A stretch of DNA of 64,000 nt from the NCBI GenBank assembly GCA_030549495.1, contig JAUIRK010000830.1, positions 86,953 to 150,952 on the forward strand. Reading direction: 5' to 3'. Origin of the DNA: Nectonema munidae (lineage: Eukaryota > Nematomorpha > Nectonematoida > Nectonematidae). The notes beneath the pieces were generated by a model that worked only from the letters and a program-made list of their open reading frames with translations, did no database searches and was not told where the DNA came from. The translations under genes and the position numbers were made by a program. Each line of letters starts with the position of its first letter. Position 1 is the stretch's first letter. Below are positions 1-10,739 of this stretch, piece by piece.

Positions 1-1425
1 CATAAAAACTTCATCAAATAGAATTTTGTTATCGAGGTAAAAATCATTACATTTATTCAAAATAGAGATATTTGATCCTTTCAGTCTATTATAAATTTTC
101 AAAGGTTTGCTTAAGCTCCTAGTATAATATATGGGATTTTTATTATATTTAATCAACGAGCCAAACACATTATGTAAATGACCATTGAAGTTTTTATAAA
201 GAAAAACTCCTACTCTCTCCTTGAAAATTTCATCTAATTTTAACCATCCGTTTTGCTTAAAAATTTCTGTTGTGTGGTCAAACTTATTCATGCTATAAAT
301 TACTCTTATTTTTGGTTTTTGTGGAAAATATTTTTTGTATAGTACAAGATACCGATAGTACGATTAAGATTGAGAGCTATTTGATCAATATGCTCTTTAA
401 AATTAAGCTTACTATCAAACACTAGACCTAGTATCTTGGTGCTTTTTACTTCTTCGATACCTGTATATTTCAAAAATTTGTAATTTCTGTTTTTATATGA
501 AATAAGCATACATTTTGATTTTTCCTTGTTTAATATCAAATTATTCCTAGAACACCAATCATAAATTATGAATAACTATCTGTTCAATAAATCTGAATTG
601 ATATTATTACCATTTTTTATTTTAGACAAAGGAAGATAAGCACAGATGTCATCTGCAAAAACAAAATACTCAAAGAAATTTGAGGTGGAAAAATTTTTAT
701 TTATTGCAATGCTGAAAAGCAGGGGACCCAAAATGGACCCCTGTGGGACTCCATTTTGCACATATAACTTGTCAGAAACGGCCTCATTTACTTTTACTAT
801 TTGACTTCTACCAGATAAGTAAGAATGTAAAAAAACAAAGAATTGCTACTTAAATTGCATTCATTCAAGTTATTCAAAATGGTCGAATGTCTGACCCTAT
901 CAAATGCCTTTGATAGATCAAAAAGAAACAATATAGCTTCATCTTTTTTCTCTAAAATTTCAACAACTTTTTGAATCAAGCATGTATGAAAATATTCCAT
1001 GGAGTAATACTTAGGAAACCCAAACTGGTAATCATTCAGATAATTTATCGAGTTCAAATAATTCCTTAATTGATAATGTATGTATTTCTCAAAAAATTTA
1101 GAAAGTGTGGGAACTATCGATATAGGTCTATAGTTTTTAAGGCAATTTTTATCATTTTTTTGTAAATGGGTATTACCTTATGCTGCTTCAAAACATCAGG
1201 AAATGTAGAATTATATAAACAAAGATTTATACCGTGGCATAAAGCAGTAGATATTATGTCTCTTATCAACTTTACATGATATATTGAAATTCCATAAATA
1301 TCCTTATATTTACTACTTTTCATTTTATCAATGATAGACAGCAACTTCACAGTATTCAAATTCAAATGAATCTTTAACGTTCCTAAAGTGGTGTAGACAA
1401 GCTTCTTCTGATGGGGAATCATAGA
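1..1425 (-). mobile_element. Degraded non-LTR retrotransposon (LINE), reverse transcriptase region
   Basis: Read on the minus strand, successive frames give the core of a LINE reverse transcriptase in order: an N-terminal part (1420 to 1110), a palm segment with LFLFDLSKAFDRV near 930-900, NGVPQGSILGPLLF near 760-720, the catalytic FADD box near 660-640, and the thumb motif STKILGLVFDSKLNF near 450-400. The frame changes between blocks, so the copy is dead. The 3' end runs off the left edge of the window. The motif style is that of Jockey/CR1-like clades, but I cannot fix the clade. A second weak relic with matching sequence lies at 29288-30165. Confidence 0.8.
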
Positions 1426-1430
1426 GCCGA

Positions 1431-2767
1431 CACCACTACTTATTTATTACTTTATTGATATGTTCAATATAAAATTATTATTTCGTTATTAAAGAATGTT
1501 TTTATGAATTCCCTATTATTTAATTTTTTGAACAATGAAAATTAGTTACAGGGAGTGCCAATACCTCTGCTCAATGGCCATGTTAAGGAAAAATTTTAAG
1601 TTTGCTTCATTCGTGCACTAATTTTTGAACTATCAGATATCATTAAGTTGGCTTTTTAAAAAATTTTAGTTACCTAAAAAAATGTTTTTATAAGCTGAGT
1701 ATAAATGTATATACAATTTTAAATCTACTTCGCATTGAAAAAGTTTAAATTCTGTTTTCGAATCAATCAAATTAGAAATTTGCTTTAGCTCAAATAGATC
1801 CAAAATATTAGGAGATTTAGGTAACAAACAATTAACTTATTGAAACAAATTTATATTATATAGTTTGAAACCTATTTATTGTTTAATTGGTAACAGAATT
1901 GAGAGAGTTATACAAAATTCTTTTCAAACGAAGCTTATCCTCAAAACCATTTGTTCATTATTAAAAAATGTAAATATGAGTAATCAACCAATTTTTTTGG
2001 TAAGAATTGTTTCGTCGATTCTTTATATTTTCCCTTAATAATACTTGGGAATATTTATATATTTCTTGAAAAGTTTAATCCAAATTTTATTTCTTTTTTT
2101 TTAAAACTTCAATCTTAGAATGAATAAGATCACAAGCTTGAGCCAAATCACTCGAGATGATTTTTTATTAATTGTACCTGAAAAAGTGTATTTGCATGCA
2201 TGAAACATTCGACAATTTCTTTAACAAGAAAGGAAATAACAAATTTTTTCAAACCAACATAAAATTCCTCCACATTTAATTTCTAACTCAACATTCGTAT
2301 TTGGATTTAAAACATAGCTCAAAAATTTAGGACACACAATTTACACTTATACATTCTTTTTCCAATTGTTTATAATGTACATCATGTTTAATAATGAATA
2401 ATTTTGACTTCATTTAGAAAAAATATTAAGTTAAATGTATTTTTTTAATAAGGCGATAATGTACCATTGATTCCAAACTATAAAATAGTTAACAGAGATT
2501 AAGTTAAAACCCAGGATCATCTGTAACCTTAACTTACACTCTAATCTACTTACCCATGCTTATTCCATTATGAAGTATAAATGATTCATTTGATAAAAAA
2601 CAACAGTAAAACTTAAAATTAAGTTTAATTAAAAAATTTTTAAATCCGAATATTTGAAGAATTGGAGGGCAAAGAATACGAAAAACGATTTTTAAAATTA
2701 AATCTTTATTTTTTAAAGGTTGATTTATTTATGAAACTCTCTAAAATGGTTGCCAAATTTTTTTTCA
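1431..2767. other. AT-rich stretch, no gene seen
   Basis: No coding signature, RNA gene or clear repeat end was recognised. The short open frames here are low-complexity. Confidence 0.5.
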
Positions 2768-2905
2768 TTAACCCATTAAGTACCATAGAAATCAGACGAT
2801 ATTTAAAAAAACGCAGACGATTTATATTCAAAGTCATTGAAAAAAGCAGACGAAGATAAAATTACTTATGTTCCCAAATGGGAACATTGGGACTTAATGG
2901 GTTAA
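2768..2905 (+). mobile_element. piggyBac-type MITE (GCAGACGAT family, copy 1)
   Basis: The element is bounded by TTAA on both sides and has inverted ends (TTAACCCATTAAGTACC on the left, GGGACTTAATGGGTTAA on the right). It is 138 bp with the TTAA sites. The interior carries the repeated motif CAGACGAT, shared with copies at 9483, 38561 and 45605. TTAA target sites are the hallmark of piggyBac transposition. No coding capacity. Confidence 0.7.
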
Positions 2906-3116
2906 ATTTAATGACATATGGAGTGAAAGTTTTAAATAATTTTTTACTATAATTTGTTTTTTTGGATGTAAAAACACAAGTTTAGTATATATTCAAATTT
3001 TTGTATTGCTATCTCAAGTAGTTTTCATTTTATGTTGCTTTTTGTCCGCGGCTTACTTTAGCATGACCCTAAGTAAGAAAATAAGTAAGAAATTGAAATA
3101 TATATTTCATTATATG

Positions 3117-3492
3117 ACTCTAACAATATTCTAACTACACTAACAATATTCAAGCTATGCTAACACTAACTTTACTAACAACATTCTAACTATACTTATA
3201 CTAACTATAAAACTAACAATATTCTAGCTCTAACAATATACTAACACTATAACTATATAATTAGTATTTATATAACTATAAATACTAACTATAACACTAA
3301 CAATATTCTAACTATAACTTAATTTGTAATATTTTTTTTGAAAAATTCTTGTTAGAATATTGTTAGAGTTAGTGGTATTATAGTTAGAAAATTGCTAGTT
3401 TTAGAGTTAGTGTTAGAATATTGTTAGTTTTAAATTTAGTGTTATCATAATTAGAATATTGTTAGTTTTAGAGTTGGTGTTAGTATAACAGC
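3117..3492. repeat. Large imperfect inverted repeat built from a TAACAATATTCTAAC satellite
   Basis: The left arm (3117-3315) is a run of short units around CTAACAATATTCTAACTA. After about 35 bp of spacer, the right arm (3345-3492) is the same motif inverted (GTTAGAATATTGTTAG) in several copies. The two arms could fold into a long AT-rich hairpin. It may be a fold-back element or an inverted minisatellite. Confidence 0.75.
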
Positions 3493-4397
3493 ATATTTTC
3501 AAATCCAAGATTAATAGGGAGTTTGTGGGTCAGTAATTAGTTAAATCCCGTGAAATTTTTATTTGGATTATTTAAATCTAAATTTAGTTTTTTTAATGGT
3601 TTAGATTTAAAAAGATTAGTTTTATATTTTAGATTTTTTTTCAAAAACAGTAAGACATGGATATAAATGAAATCAAAAAACTTACTTAATACTACTCAAG
3701 AAAAACAGGTAAGAACACGATTGCGTCATTTTTTGTTTGAATTACTTCTTAATTTAAACCAATGCTCCCAGAAAATATTAGTTTGTTGAAAAATATCTCT
3801 TACTTTTCTGTGAATTACAGTAAAACTTGGTATAACGAAGTTGAATGGTCTCTTGTTTAGTTCGTAGAAAGCGAGTTTCACCATAACCGAGGAGTTCAAT
3901 AAAAGAACCCCACTTTTGTTTTTTACTTTGTTTTATCATTTCTTTCAATTGGTTAAAAGTGTAATAAGAGGTCGTCGTTGCAAATGACGAAAACAAATTT
4001 TTTTTTCACTTTCGACCCCTACGCGCTCTCTCACTCTTGACAGATTTAGTTGTCTACTCAACAAAGTTGCCATTTGTCAAATTTTTGACCTCACCACTCC
4101 TCGTTGACGTCATTAATGAGCAACCCCTAGAGCTAAAATACACTACCTTTTATTTTCAAAAATCACTTTTCCTCATAATGATTTAAATAAAAGGCAAACT
4201 TTTGAGCTTTAGCCAAAAGTTCAGGTCCTGTAACATTAATGTTTTGGGATCTAGAATTTTTGAAACAAAAAAGAGCCTTTTCAACATCGGGGTAAAGACT
4301 CTCTCTCTCATTCTTTTACGCTTTATTCCACTTTTCTCTGATTCCTACGCTGAAGATGTCAGTCAAGTTAGTAGTGTATTAAGCGGTACTTTAAAAT
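3493..4397. other. Gene-free stretch with one transposon-end-like sequence
   Basis: At 3819 the sequence CAGTAAAACTTGGTATAACG resembles a Tigger/pogo-type terminal repeat, but no matching right end was found nearby. Nothing else was recognised. Confidence 0.3.
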
Positions 4398-5564
4398 CAG
4401 GGGCGCACATCCTCAAAAATATTGGGGGCGAATTTTTTTTGCAATTTTCAAAATTACTGGTCTGGAAATATCACTGGAGGAAAATATTCAAGCAATCCTT
4501 TAAAATAGAGTGTATTCAGCGCATACGTAAATTTATAAGACTACTTTATATTTTTTTTATAAAATTGATGAAATTTAAAAACTATACTTCCAGCGAAAAT
4601 ATTTTAATTAAATTTGCATATCGCATATACACTAGTTTAAAAAATCTCAAAATTGTTGGGGGCAAATAGGCTTTTCATTTGAAAATGAAGTAGTCTATCA
4701 AACACACTACAGGAATTGGTGAAAGGATATTTGATTGATAGAGAAAACAACTGAAGACAAATGACTGAAGGTTGGAGAGTTTTATATGAGTGAATGAGTC
4801 TGAAGGAAAAGAGTCTGCTAGACACCCTGCGATGTTTATATGAAAAAAATGTGTTTGATTCAGGAGGCACATCCGTGAAATAATTGGAGGGGCGGACTTT
4901 CAAACGTCTTCCAAAAAAGACAAATTTTCCTGAATTCTTACTCCCCTCTTGTCTATTCTATTTCATTCTTAATTAAGCTTAATGTAAACTTTAACCCCGC
5001 CCTATTAAGCTTCAACAATGAATGAGGACTTATATATAGCTCCTTCCTTCTCACTTCAAATAGGTGCGCACCATCTCCAAATTATGTGTAGAAAAGGGGT
5101 AAAGAAATCAATTAACAAAAAAATAATTGGAAATTTTATTGAATGAAAAAAAGCATTCATTAATTTTCAGTTGTTCCTTCTTCCTAAAAAATGCAAAACA
5201 GAAATAAAGTTAGAAAACTTGGTGTTAGAATTTTTGTGTATAAGAATAAGTGTAAGCTAGTTAGACTCTCAAAAAAGGGTATAAAATAAAGATATAATTG
5301 TGCAAACAAAAATAAAACAATAAATTAAGATTGCATTACTTCATTTTTCTCAGCATCATTCAAAAGTTTAAAAGCTAAATTGATGCAAGCTACAAAAATG
5401 TACAAAAAGTAAAATAACTTTTAACATTTTGCAATGAATAACTTTTACGGAAAAAAAGTCTATCAGAAAAAGTTATAGAGCTTCAACAAAAACTAAAAAT
5501 TTTACAGCATAACTTAAGTTTTTTGAAATCTAATTGACGTATCCACTACAGCATACCCTATGGG

Positions 5565-5623
5565 TGGCATGACAGGTTGGATGAGAAGATGGACTCAGCA
5601 CGGAAGACTCTGGGTTCGATTTC
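5565..5623 (+). promoter_or_regulatory. tRNA-like internal pol III promoter (box A and box B)
   Basis: TGGCATGACAG at 5565-5575 fits the box A consensus and GGTTCGATTTC at 5613-5623 fits box B at a normal spacing. The inverted copy B has an even better box B, GGTTCGATTCC (complement of 40262-40272). In copy C (about 61535) the box B part has decayed. Flanks do not fold as a tRNA, so this looks like a tRNA-derived SINE head inside the composite repeat. Confidence 0.5.
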
Positions 5624-5670
5624 TCATCGATACCAATTTGTTCAGTTTGACATAAGCGGTACATCAGTGC

Positions 5671-6317
5671 TAGTGTGTCCACTTTAAGGTCTTTTTTTCA
5701 TTCCCCCGGGAACGAGGACCTCGTAATTTTTGAAAATTTGATTTCCCGGGGAAGAAAAAGCGATTTTTTTACGGTAAAAACTGTTCAGAAAAGAAAATTT
5801 AAAAGTCTCATATAAGATTTTTATTGAAAAAAATTTAAATGCATAAAAGATTTATGTTTTAAAAAAATATCTAAGAAAAATTAGAGCGTTCAAAGTTTCA
5901 TCATTCAACTGGTTTCTTATTTTTGTAGAAAAATAACCCATTGACGAAAACACTCTTTCGGCATCCACAGAAGTTGGTTTTATGCTCTTTAAATTTTTGA
6001 ATAAAGTTTCTAAAACTTCGGGCCTCCTATTTGTTTCTAAATAAAGGTCAAATGTTTTTTTCATTATTTCCTATATGCTTGAAATCTTGCTTTTAGTTTC
6101 ACGTTCTTCATTTTCATTAATCTTCAGAAATTCGTCCAATTCCTCCTTCACGCTTTTCTTCTCCGTTACTTTGATATTTTTGTCTTCCGATTCGACAAAA
6201 TTTTTTTTTTCAAAAATTCCCCGAGGAAATTTAAAAAATTTTTTCGAGGACGAGGATTTTGAAATTTCACGATTCCCCGGGGACTCGAGGACGAGGAATC
6301 CCGGGGTGGACACCCTA
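5671..6317 (-). mobile_element. hAT transposon derivative with dimerisation-domain remnant and exact 8-bp TSD
   Basis: The ends are inverted (TAGTGTGTCCAC on the left, GTGGACACCCTA on the right) and flanked by the identical octamer ATCAGTGC at 5663-5670 and 6318-6325. On the minus strand, 6064-5852 encodes a hAT C-terminal dimerisation domain: KPTSVDAERVFS, then TKIRNQL and LNALIFLRYFF. A second frame upstream (6313-6071) is low-complexity and K/E/S-rich. The element is 647 bp, so most of the transposase is missing and it is non-autonomous. Composite repeat copy B preserves the empty site with a single ATCAGTGC (complement near 40215-40222), confirming the boundaries. Confidence 0.92.
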
Positions 6318-6914
6318 ATCAGTGCCTTGTCAATGAAAACACACCCGTTGCACCTTACCTTTTACTCAAAATTGAAAATTTGCTACATAATTAACATAAG
6401 AGAGAAAGGAGACAAAATAAACTAATAAAGCAATTTTCACTATTTAAAATGAAACTGCCTGTTCTCAGAATAATTTCAAAATAATAGGAAGCATAAAAAT
6501 GAGATAGTTTATTTGAAGGTAACGCTTCTATTTTTTACATTTTGTAAGGAATCATAGTATACAAAAAAGGCAGTTTAATCACTTTTCATAAAATTATTTA
6601 AGTCTGAGAACACAAAATCATTAGAAAAACCATTTAAACTAACATAAATCATAAAAATCATAGTATACGAGAACAATAAAATCATTGCGTTTTTTTGACT
6701 TTCTCTGTCTACAAATAAAATTCTATAACAGATCAAGTACATTTTTAACAACTGAAACATTTTGTTTCGATAATATATTTTTATTATAATAATCAACAAA
6801 TTTTCCTAAAAAATGATTTAATTAATTATGTACAGTGTTACTTACTGTACTAATTAAAACAAGTAAAAATTTTTACTAGTAAGAATTGCATATATATAAA
6901 ATAAATTGTAACAA

Positions 6915-7455
6915 CTGTACAGCCTCCTTCATACATCGGAAAAACGGACAGAGCCTTACATCAACGCTTCCATTAACACCGATACCACATCAAGAAATAC
7001 AAACATATCAATAATATGATAATGGAACACATAATTGCAAACCCATCACATTCTTTCGATTTCACCAAAGCCAAAACTTTATGCGTCTCCTCATCTGAAA
7101 ACCTAGCTTTTTCTAGAAGTCTGGCACTCCCTATTGGAACCCAATGCCATAATCAACACATAGAAACTTAATGTGATTAACTATTTTACTCTTATATATA
7201 CATGATCAAAAACAATCATAACATGTAACTATATAAAAAAAGACTAAATAACACCACCACACATTCAACCACATCGATGACCCATGCTCAACACAATTAA
7301 CACACACACTCATCACCTCCACCATTCATATATTCTTATATGCAATTGTTAACCCGACGGCACACTATGATCTTGATCACTTCTTCTTTATACTATAGTT
7401 GATAGAGAAACGTAGTCGTTCTGAAATATATTCTTTGTTTTCAAATAAAGTGTTC
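6915..7455 (+). mobile_element. Penelope-like element 3' remnant (GIY-YIG endonuclease)
   Basis: The plus strand from 6931 reads SYIGKTDRALHQRFH, then HRYHIKKYKHINN, HIIANPSHSFDF and a C-terminal stretch with a conserved Glu region, the pattern of the GIY-YIG endonuclease found at the C-terminus of Penelope-like retroelements. The frame is interrupted, so this is a dead copy. No reverse transcriptase was found upstream because the composite repeat begins there. The 3' flank ends with AATAAAGTG. Assignment rests on motif resemblance alone. Confidence 0.6.
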
Positions 7456-8841
7456 CTTTCGGAAAAATTCGCTATCCATTTTCTTGATTTTAATTTTATG
7501 GGAAAGCTATATCTTTCTCGAATGCAGGAAAAATACTGATGCTTTCATTTTTGTAAAGAATATTCAATGTAAAAATCATTAAATTGAATTGTAAAATAAT
7601 GAATGCTTTTATATTGAGTCCACGACTTCTCATTAAATGCCCTTCATTTTGTCTCCAAGCACAAGTTTCATCATTAACTCCTTCATACTTTCATTTCTAT
7701 TTGAATGTTATCCTTGCTCTTAAAATGTCCTGATTTCTTTCTGTTGACATTTCTAATACGATCATTTAGTACAGGGGTTACCAACCTTTTCTTCCCAACG
7801 CGCCTTCGACTCAAAATTATTTTTCACCGCCCACCCATGTTTAATTCAATGGCCTCCTTGCGGCTGATGATTTTTTATTATTTCACTAAAATTGGGACTT
7901 ATTTAGTCTTAAGTCCCCTGTCTCATCTACTTTTAATTCATTTCTTTGTTCGTTTTTCAGATATAGCGCAACACACCACGTATATCCAAGGAAATGCGAA
8001 AAATAAGATTTTAATTTCTTTCAAACGGTTTGGATATAAAAATCGCCTTTCGGTCCAATTTTTCATATCCTGATAAAGTGATTGACGCATTTTGTAAGTC
8101 AAACATTTCTTCTTGAATTTATAATTCATTTCTTGGACATCAAACTTGAAAAGATCAAAACACCAGTCAGGAACTTGAACACCAATCAAGTCTTTGAACC
8201 GTTGCTCCATATCCCATTTTAATGAATTTATCTGATCAAAGTACACTTTTATAACAGCATCAATTCCATTAGCTTTTATTATGTTTCAAGATCCTCCTTG
8301 AAGTTCGAAATTGACATCATTGAATTTTCAAAAAATAACAGCGTGATTAGCAATATCCTTTTTAATTGAAAGTTTATACGTTTTTTGACATTTCGTTAAT
8401 TCTTGAAATGAAAGTAAATTATTTATCATCACCTGATCCAATCATTGGGCGGACAAATTCTTTGATACAAGGTAGTGCCAAATTTTCTCCAATGTTATGT
8501 TCTTTACGCGATTTCGCACTTAATACATAAATTTTGTATGATGTTAAAAGACTTTTCAAGATTATTTGAACTTTTAGAAATATTAATAACATTGCTTTTT
8601 ATGGTTTTCTTCCACAGTTCATCTTTGTTAACTTTGTCAGTGTGCATTTTTTTCAAATGGTTACATAATCCGGGGGAGGGCTTACTCGCTTCATCGGAAA
8701 ATGATTTACCACAGATTAAACATGAAGGTAATTTATCATTACTAGGACATTGAACAAAACCAAACCTCAAATAGTCTGAGGAATATCGATGATATTTTCC
8801 ATTTTCAGATATTCACAACCCTAAATATGGATCTACTAGCA

Positions 8842-9262
8842 CAGTGGTTCCCAAACTTTTTCTGATCGTTACCCACTTTTCATGCATGATCCTTGTCTAT
8901 GGCACCTACAAAAATCATAGCCAGTGAATACCGTAATTGTCTACTAGTATCAAACAATTATAATCATAAGATTAATTAAAAAGTGCATTTTGCTAAAAGG
9001 TATTTTAAGAATAAGCAAAAAAAAGAAAGAAACATAGAAAATCCACTGAATGGAAAAAGTTTATTAATCCTACGCTATGTGATTTAATCATAGCATTTGT
9101 AGCAATTAAGGGCTCTACTTGGGAGACAATTGTACTCACAATTCATAGTCACAGAAGGGATAAGAAGCCTTCCCTCTACCCGCTAAACTCTTCTCGTTTT
9201 ATTTATGCAGCATAGCCTCTGATTATGGCCCCTTAATTTGGCCCACAGTTTGGGAACCAATG
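8842..9262. mobile_element. Nested hAT-type MITE
   Basis: The ends CAGTGGTTCCCAAACT and AGTTTGGGAACCAATG are near-perfect inverted repeats of hAT type. The flanks do not show a clean 8-bp duplication, so the exact edges are uncertain. No coding capacity. It interrupts the larger hAT relic. Confidence 0.55.
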
Positions 9263-9482
9263 ATAGCAGTTGCTGTAATATCCTTATACCCTTTAACACA
9301 GAAGGAAAGAATGGGTGATGTAAAATGCATTTTCATCATCGCACGCTTGTAGTCAAGAGATTAGCTCTATTGCTACTCGTACAATTCATTCCCACTAATG
9401 ATGTGAGTGTGTGCCCAAGTCAAGTTCGCATATTTACGTAAATTTCTTACGTGTCTGGTTTTATCAGCGTGTGGCAATCTTA

Positions 9483-9619
9483 TTAACCCGTTATCGACCA
9501 GAATAATCAGACGATATCTAATGTAAAGCAGAAGAGTTGTATTAAAAAGCACTAATAAATGCAGACGATTTTATTTTTGTAAAGTCGACATATGTCGACT
9601 GTGATCGATAATGGGTTAA
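9483..9619 (+). mobile_element. piggyBac-type MITE (GCAGACGAT family, copy 2)
   Basis: Bounded by TTAA on both sides with inverted ends TTAACCCGTTATCGA and TCGATAATGGGTTAA. The interior has CAGACGATATCTAAT and GCAGACGATTTTATTTT, matching the other copies, plus the palindrome GTCGACATATGTCGAC. Nested in the 3' part of the 7772-9833 hAT. Confidence 0.72.
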
Positions 9620-9833
9620 TGCATCATTATGATTGGCCAAATAGAGAAGATATGTCTATGATCAAATGCAAAAGAATAAAAATGCTTTTCTGTTCGTACT
9701 TAACTGTGAATTATATGTAATTTGAACGCCTCCTCCCCACCCCCTCGTGCCTCTTGACATTAATCCCCCAAAATAACAAATTATAAAGCCCCGGGGGGGG
9801 GGGGGGTGATAACGCGCAGTTTGGGAACCCCTG

Positions 9834-10129
9834 ATTTAGTGCTTGTATCGATGGTTATTAACATCAAATTAAATAAAAAATACTCTTCAATTTTATTATT
9901 GAAATACCTGATTTTGAGTCGACCTCCTTTCCCTGGATCAAAGAGCTTTCTTATGTATCTAGATTACGCTTGACCATGTAACAGTTATAGTGTGGATAAG
10001 GTACCTCTCATCTCGAATTGCCTCCTAATTTTTAGATGATATTGCGGTTTGAAAATTGCTATTACCTTTCCTGTGTCTATTTTTACTTTATCGATTTCTG
10101 AACTTTAGATTAAAAAATGAGAATTTGAT
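9834..10129. other. Upstream region of the Gemin7 gene
   Basis: No other gene. A splice-acceptor-like sequence (CTGAACTTTAG) ends at 10108, just before the Gemin7 start, so a non-coding first exon further upstream is possible. Confidence 0.35.
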
Positions 10130-10441
10130 ATGGCGAATTCAGTCCATTTGCAAAGCCCTGAAGAAGATTCCCCTGAGCAAAATGCTAAAGCGGAATTACG
10201 TGATGGTTTTCTTCGTGTTTTGCCTCTATTGGATGGCAAGCCTTGTGAGATAACGACGTGTGAAGGAAAGAACCTGTCTGCCATTTTTCGTACGTGTGAC
10301 AGGGACCTCAAGCACATTTTTGTGGCAAACCTTCACACTCCCATTGGCGTCATCAATAACTCCATTGTTCGTCGAACCGATTTACGCTCCATCTCTTTCC
10401 CTCTCCGTGACCCTGAGATGAATCTCATCTCTTCTCGTTGA
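10130..10441 (+). CDS. gemin7: Gem-associated protein 7 (Gemin7), SMN complex
   Basis: A 103-residue complete frame. It resembles the Gemin7 Sm-like fold family: AELRDGFLRVLPLLDGKPCEI aligns with the AALRERYLRSLL segment of vertebrate Gemin7 as I remember it, and the C-terminal half matches at VANLHTPIGVINNSIVRRTD, including the diagnostic QTPIGV-like motif (here HTPIGV). Gemin7 pairs with Gemin6 in the SMN complex, which loads Sm proteins on spliceosomal snRNAs in the cytoplasm. The protein is slightly shorter than vertebrate Gemin7, missing N-terminal residues. The ATG at 10130 is the first in frame and is preceded by a possible splice acceptor. A polyadenylation-like AATAAA lies about 30 bp after the stop, near 10470. 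Confidence 0.87.
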   Translation: MANSVHLQSPEEDSPEQNAKAELRDGFLRVLPLLDGKPCEITTCEGKNLSAIFRTCDRDLKHIFVANLHTPIGVINNSIVRRTDLRSISFPLRDPEMNLISSR

Positions 10442-10504
10442 AACACATCTGGCTTTTGTAGAGTTTAAATAAATAAATATTTTTCTATTTTACATTTTAC
10501 TTCA

Positions 10505-10693
10505 AATTTATGTTTTTATACTAAATCGGCCTTGCTGGTTTCATTTTTTACATTTAGTGGTTTTAAAATATCTGTCAGTGTCAATTAAATGTGCGGTTTA
10601 CGCCTGAAGACTATCTCCACAAACATTCTCTCAAATTTTAGATGAAATATATATATGTTTTTATACCTAATCAGCCATGCTAGTTTCATTTAT
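10505..10693 (+). repeat. Short direct duplication downstream of Gemin7
   Basis: The block near 10508 (TTTTTATACTAAATCGGCC... GGTTTCATTT) recurs near 10653 (TTTTTATACCTAATCAGCC... AGTTTCATTT). The two copies are about 145 bp apart. It suggests a local tandem duplication of the 3' flank. Confidence 0.45.
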
Positions 10694-10739
10694 GGACTCA
10701 GTTTGCATGCAAAGCCGCATTACAGGCTTTAAGTAACTT

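Larger units (their letters stand above)
4398..6850 (+). repeat. Long composite interspersed repeat, copy A
   Basis: It begins CAGGGGCGCACATCC and shares several kilobases of recognisable sequence with 60327-62560 (same strand, copy C) and with 39870-41530 (opposite strand, copy B). Shared landmarks are the G-rich head, an ORF-like block near 4640-4900, a tRNA-like pol III promoter near 5565 and a tail with GTAAGGAATCATAGTATAC. A hAT element (5671-6317) sits inside this copy and is absent from B and C. Short head-only derivatives occur at 18669 and 51414. I could not assign the family. Confidence 0.7.
7772..9833 (-). mobile_element. hAT transposon (ZBED5-like) relic with 8-bp TSD
   Basis: The left end CAGGGGTTACCAAC and the right end GTTTGGGAACCCCTG are inverted relatives, flanked by ATTTAGTA (7764-7771) and ATTTAGTG (9834-9841), a 7 of 8 target-site duplication. 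On the minus strand, 8770-8504 encodes a BED-type zinc finger (CLICGKSFSDEASKPSP...HLKKMHTD) and 8246-7938 encodes the C-terminal region (VPDWCFDLFKFDVQE...KIKILFFAFPW in degenerate form), the layout of ZBED5/SCAND3-like hAT transposases. The coding part is truncated and frame-broken. Two smaller elements are nested at 8842-9262 and 9483-9619. An 18-G run sits near the right end. Confidence 0.8.

Noticed and set aside
5565-5640. Possible tRNA gene
   Set aside because: Box A and box B are present but no acceptor stem or cloverleaf can be formed, and the sequence recurs inside repeats.
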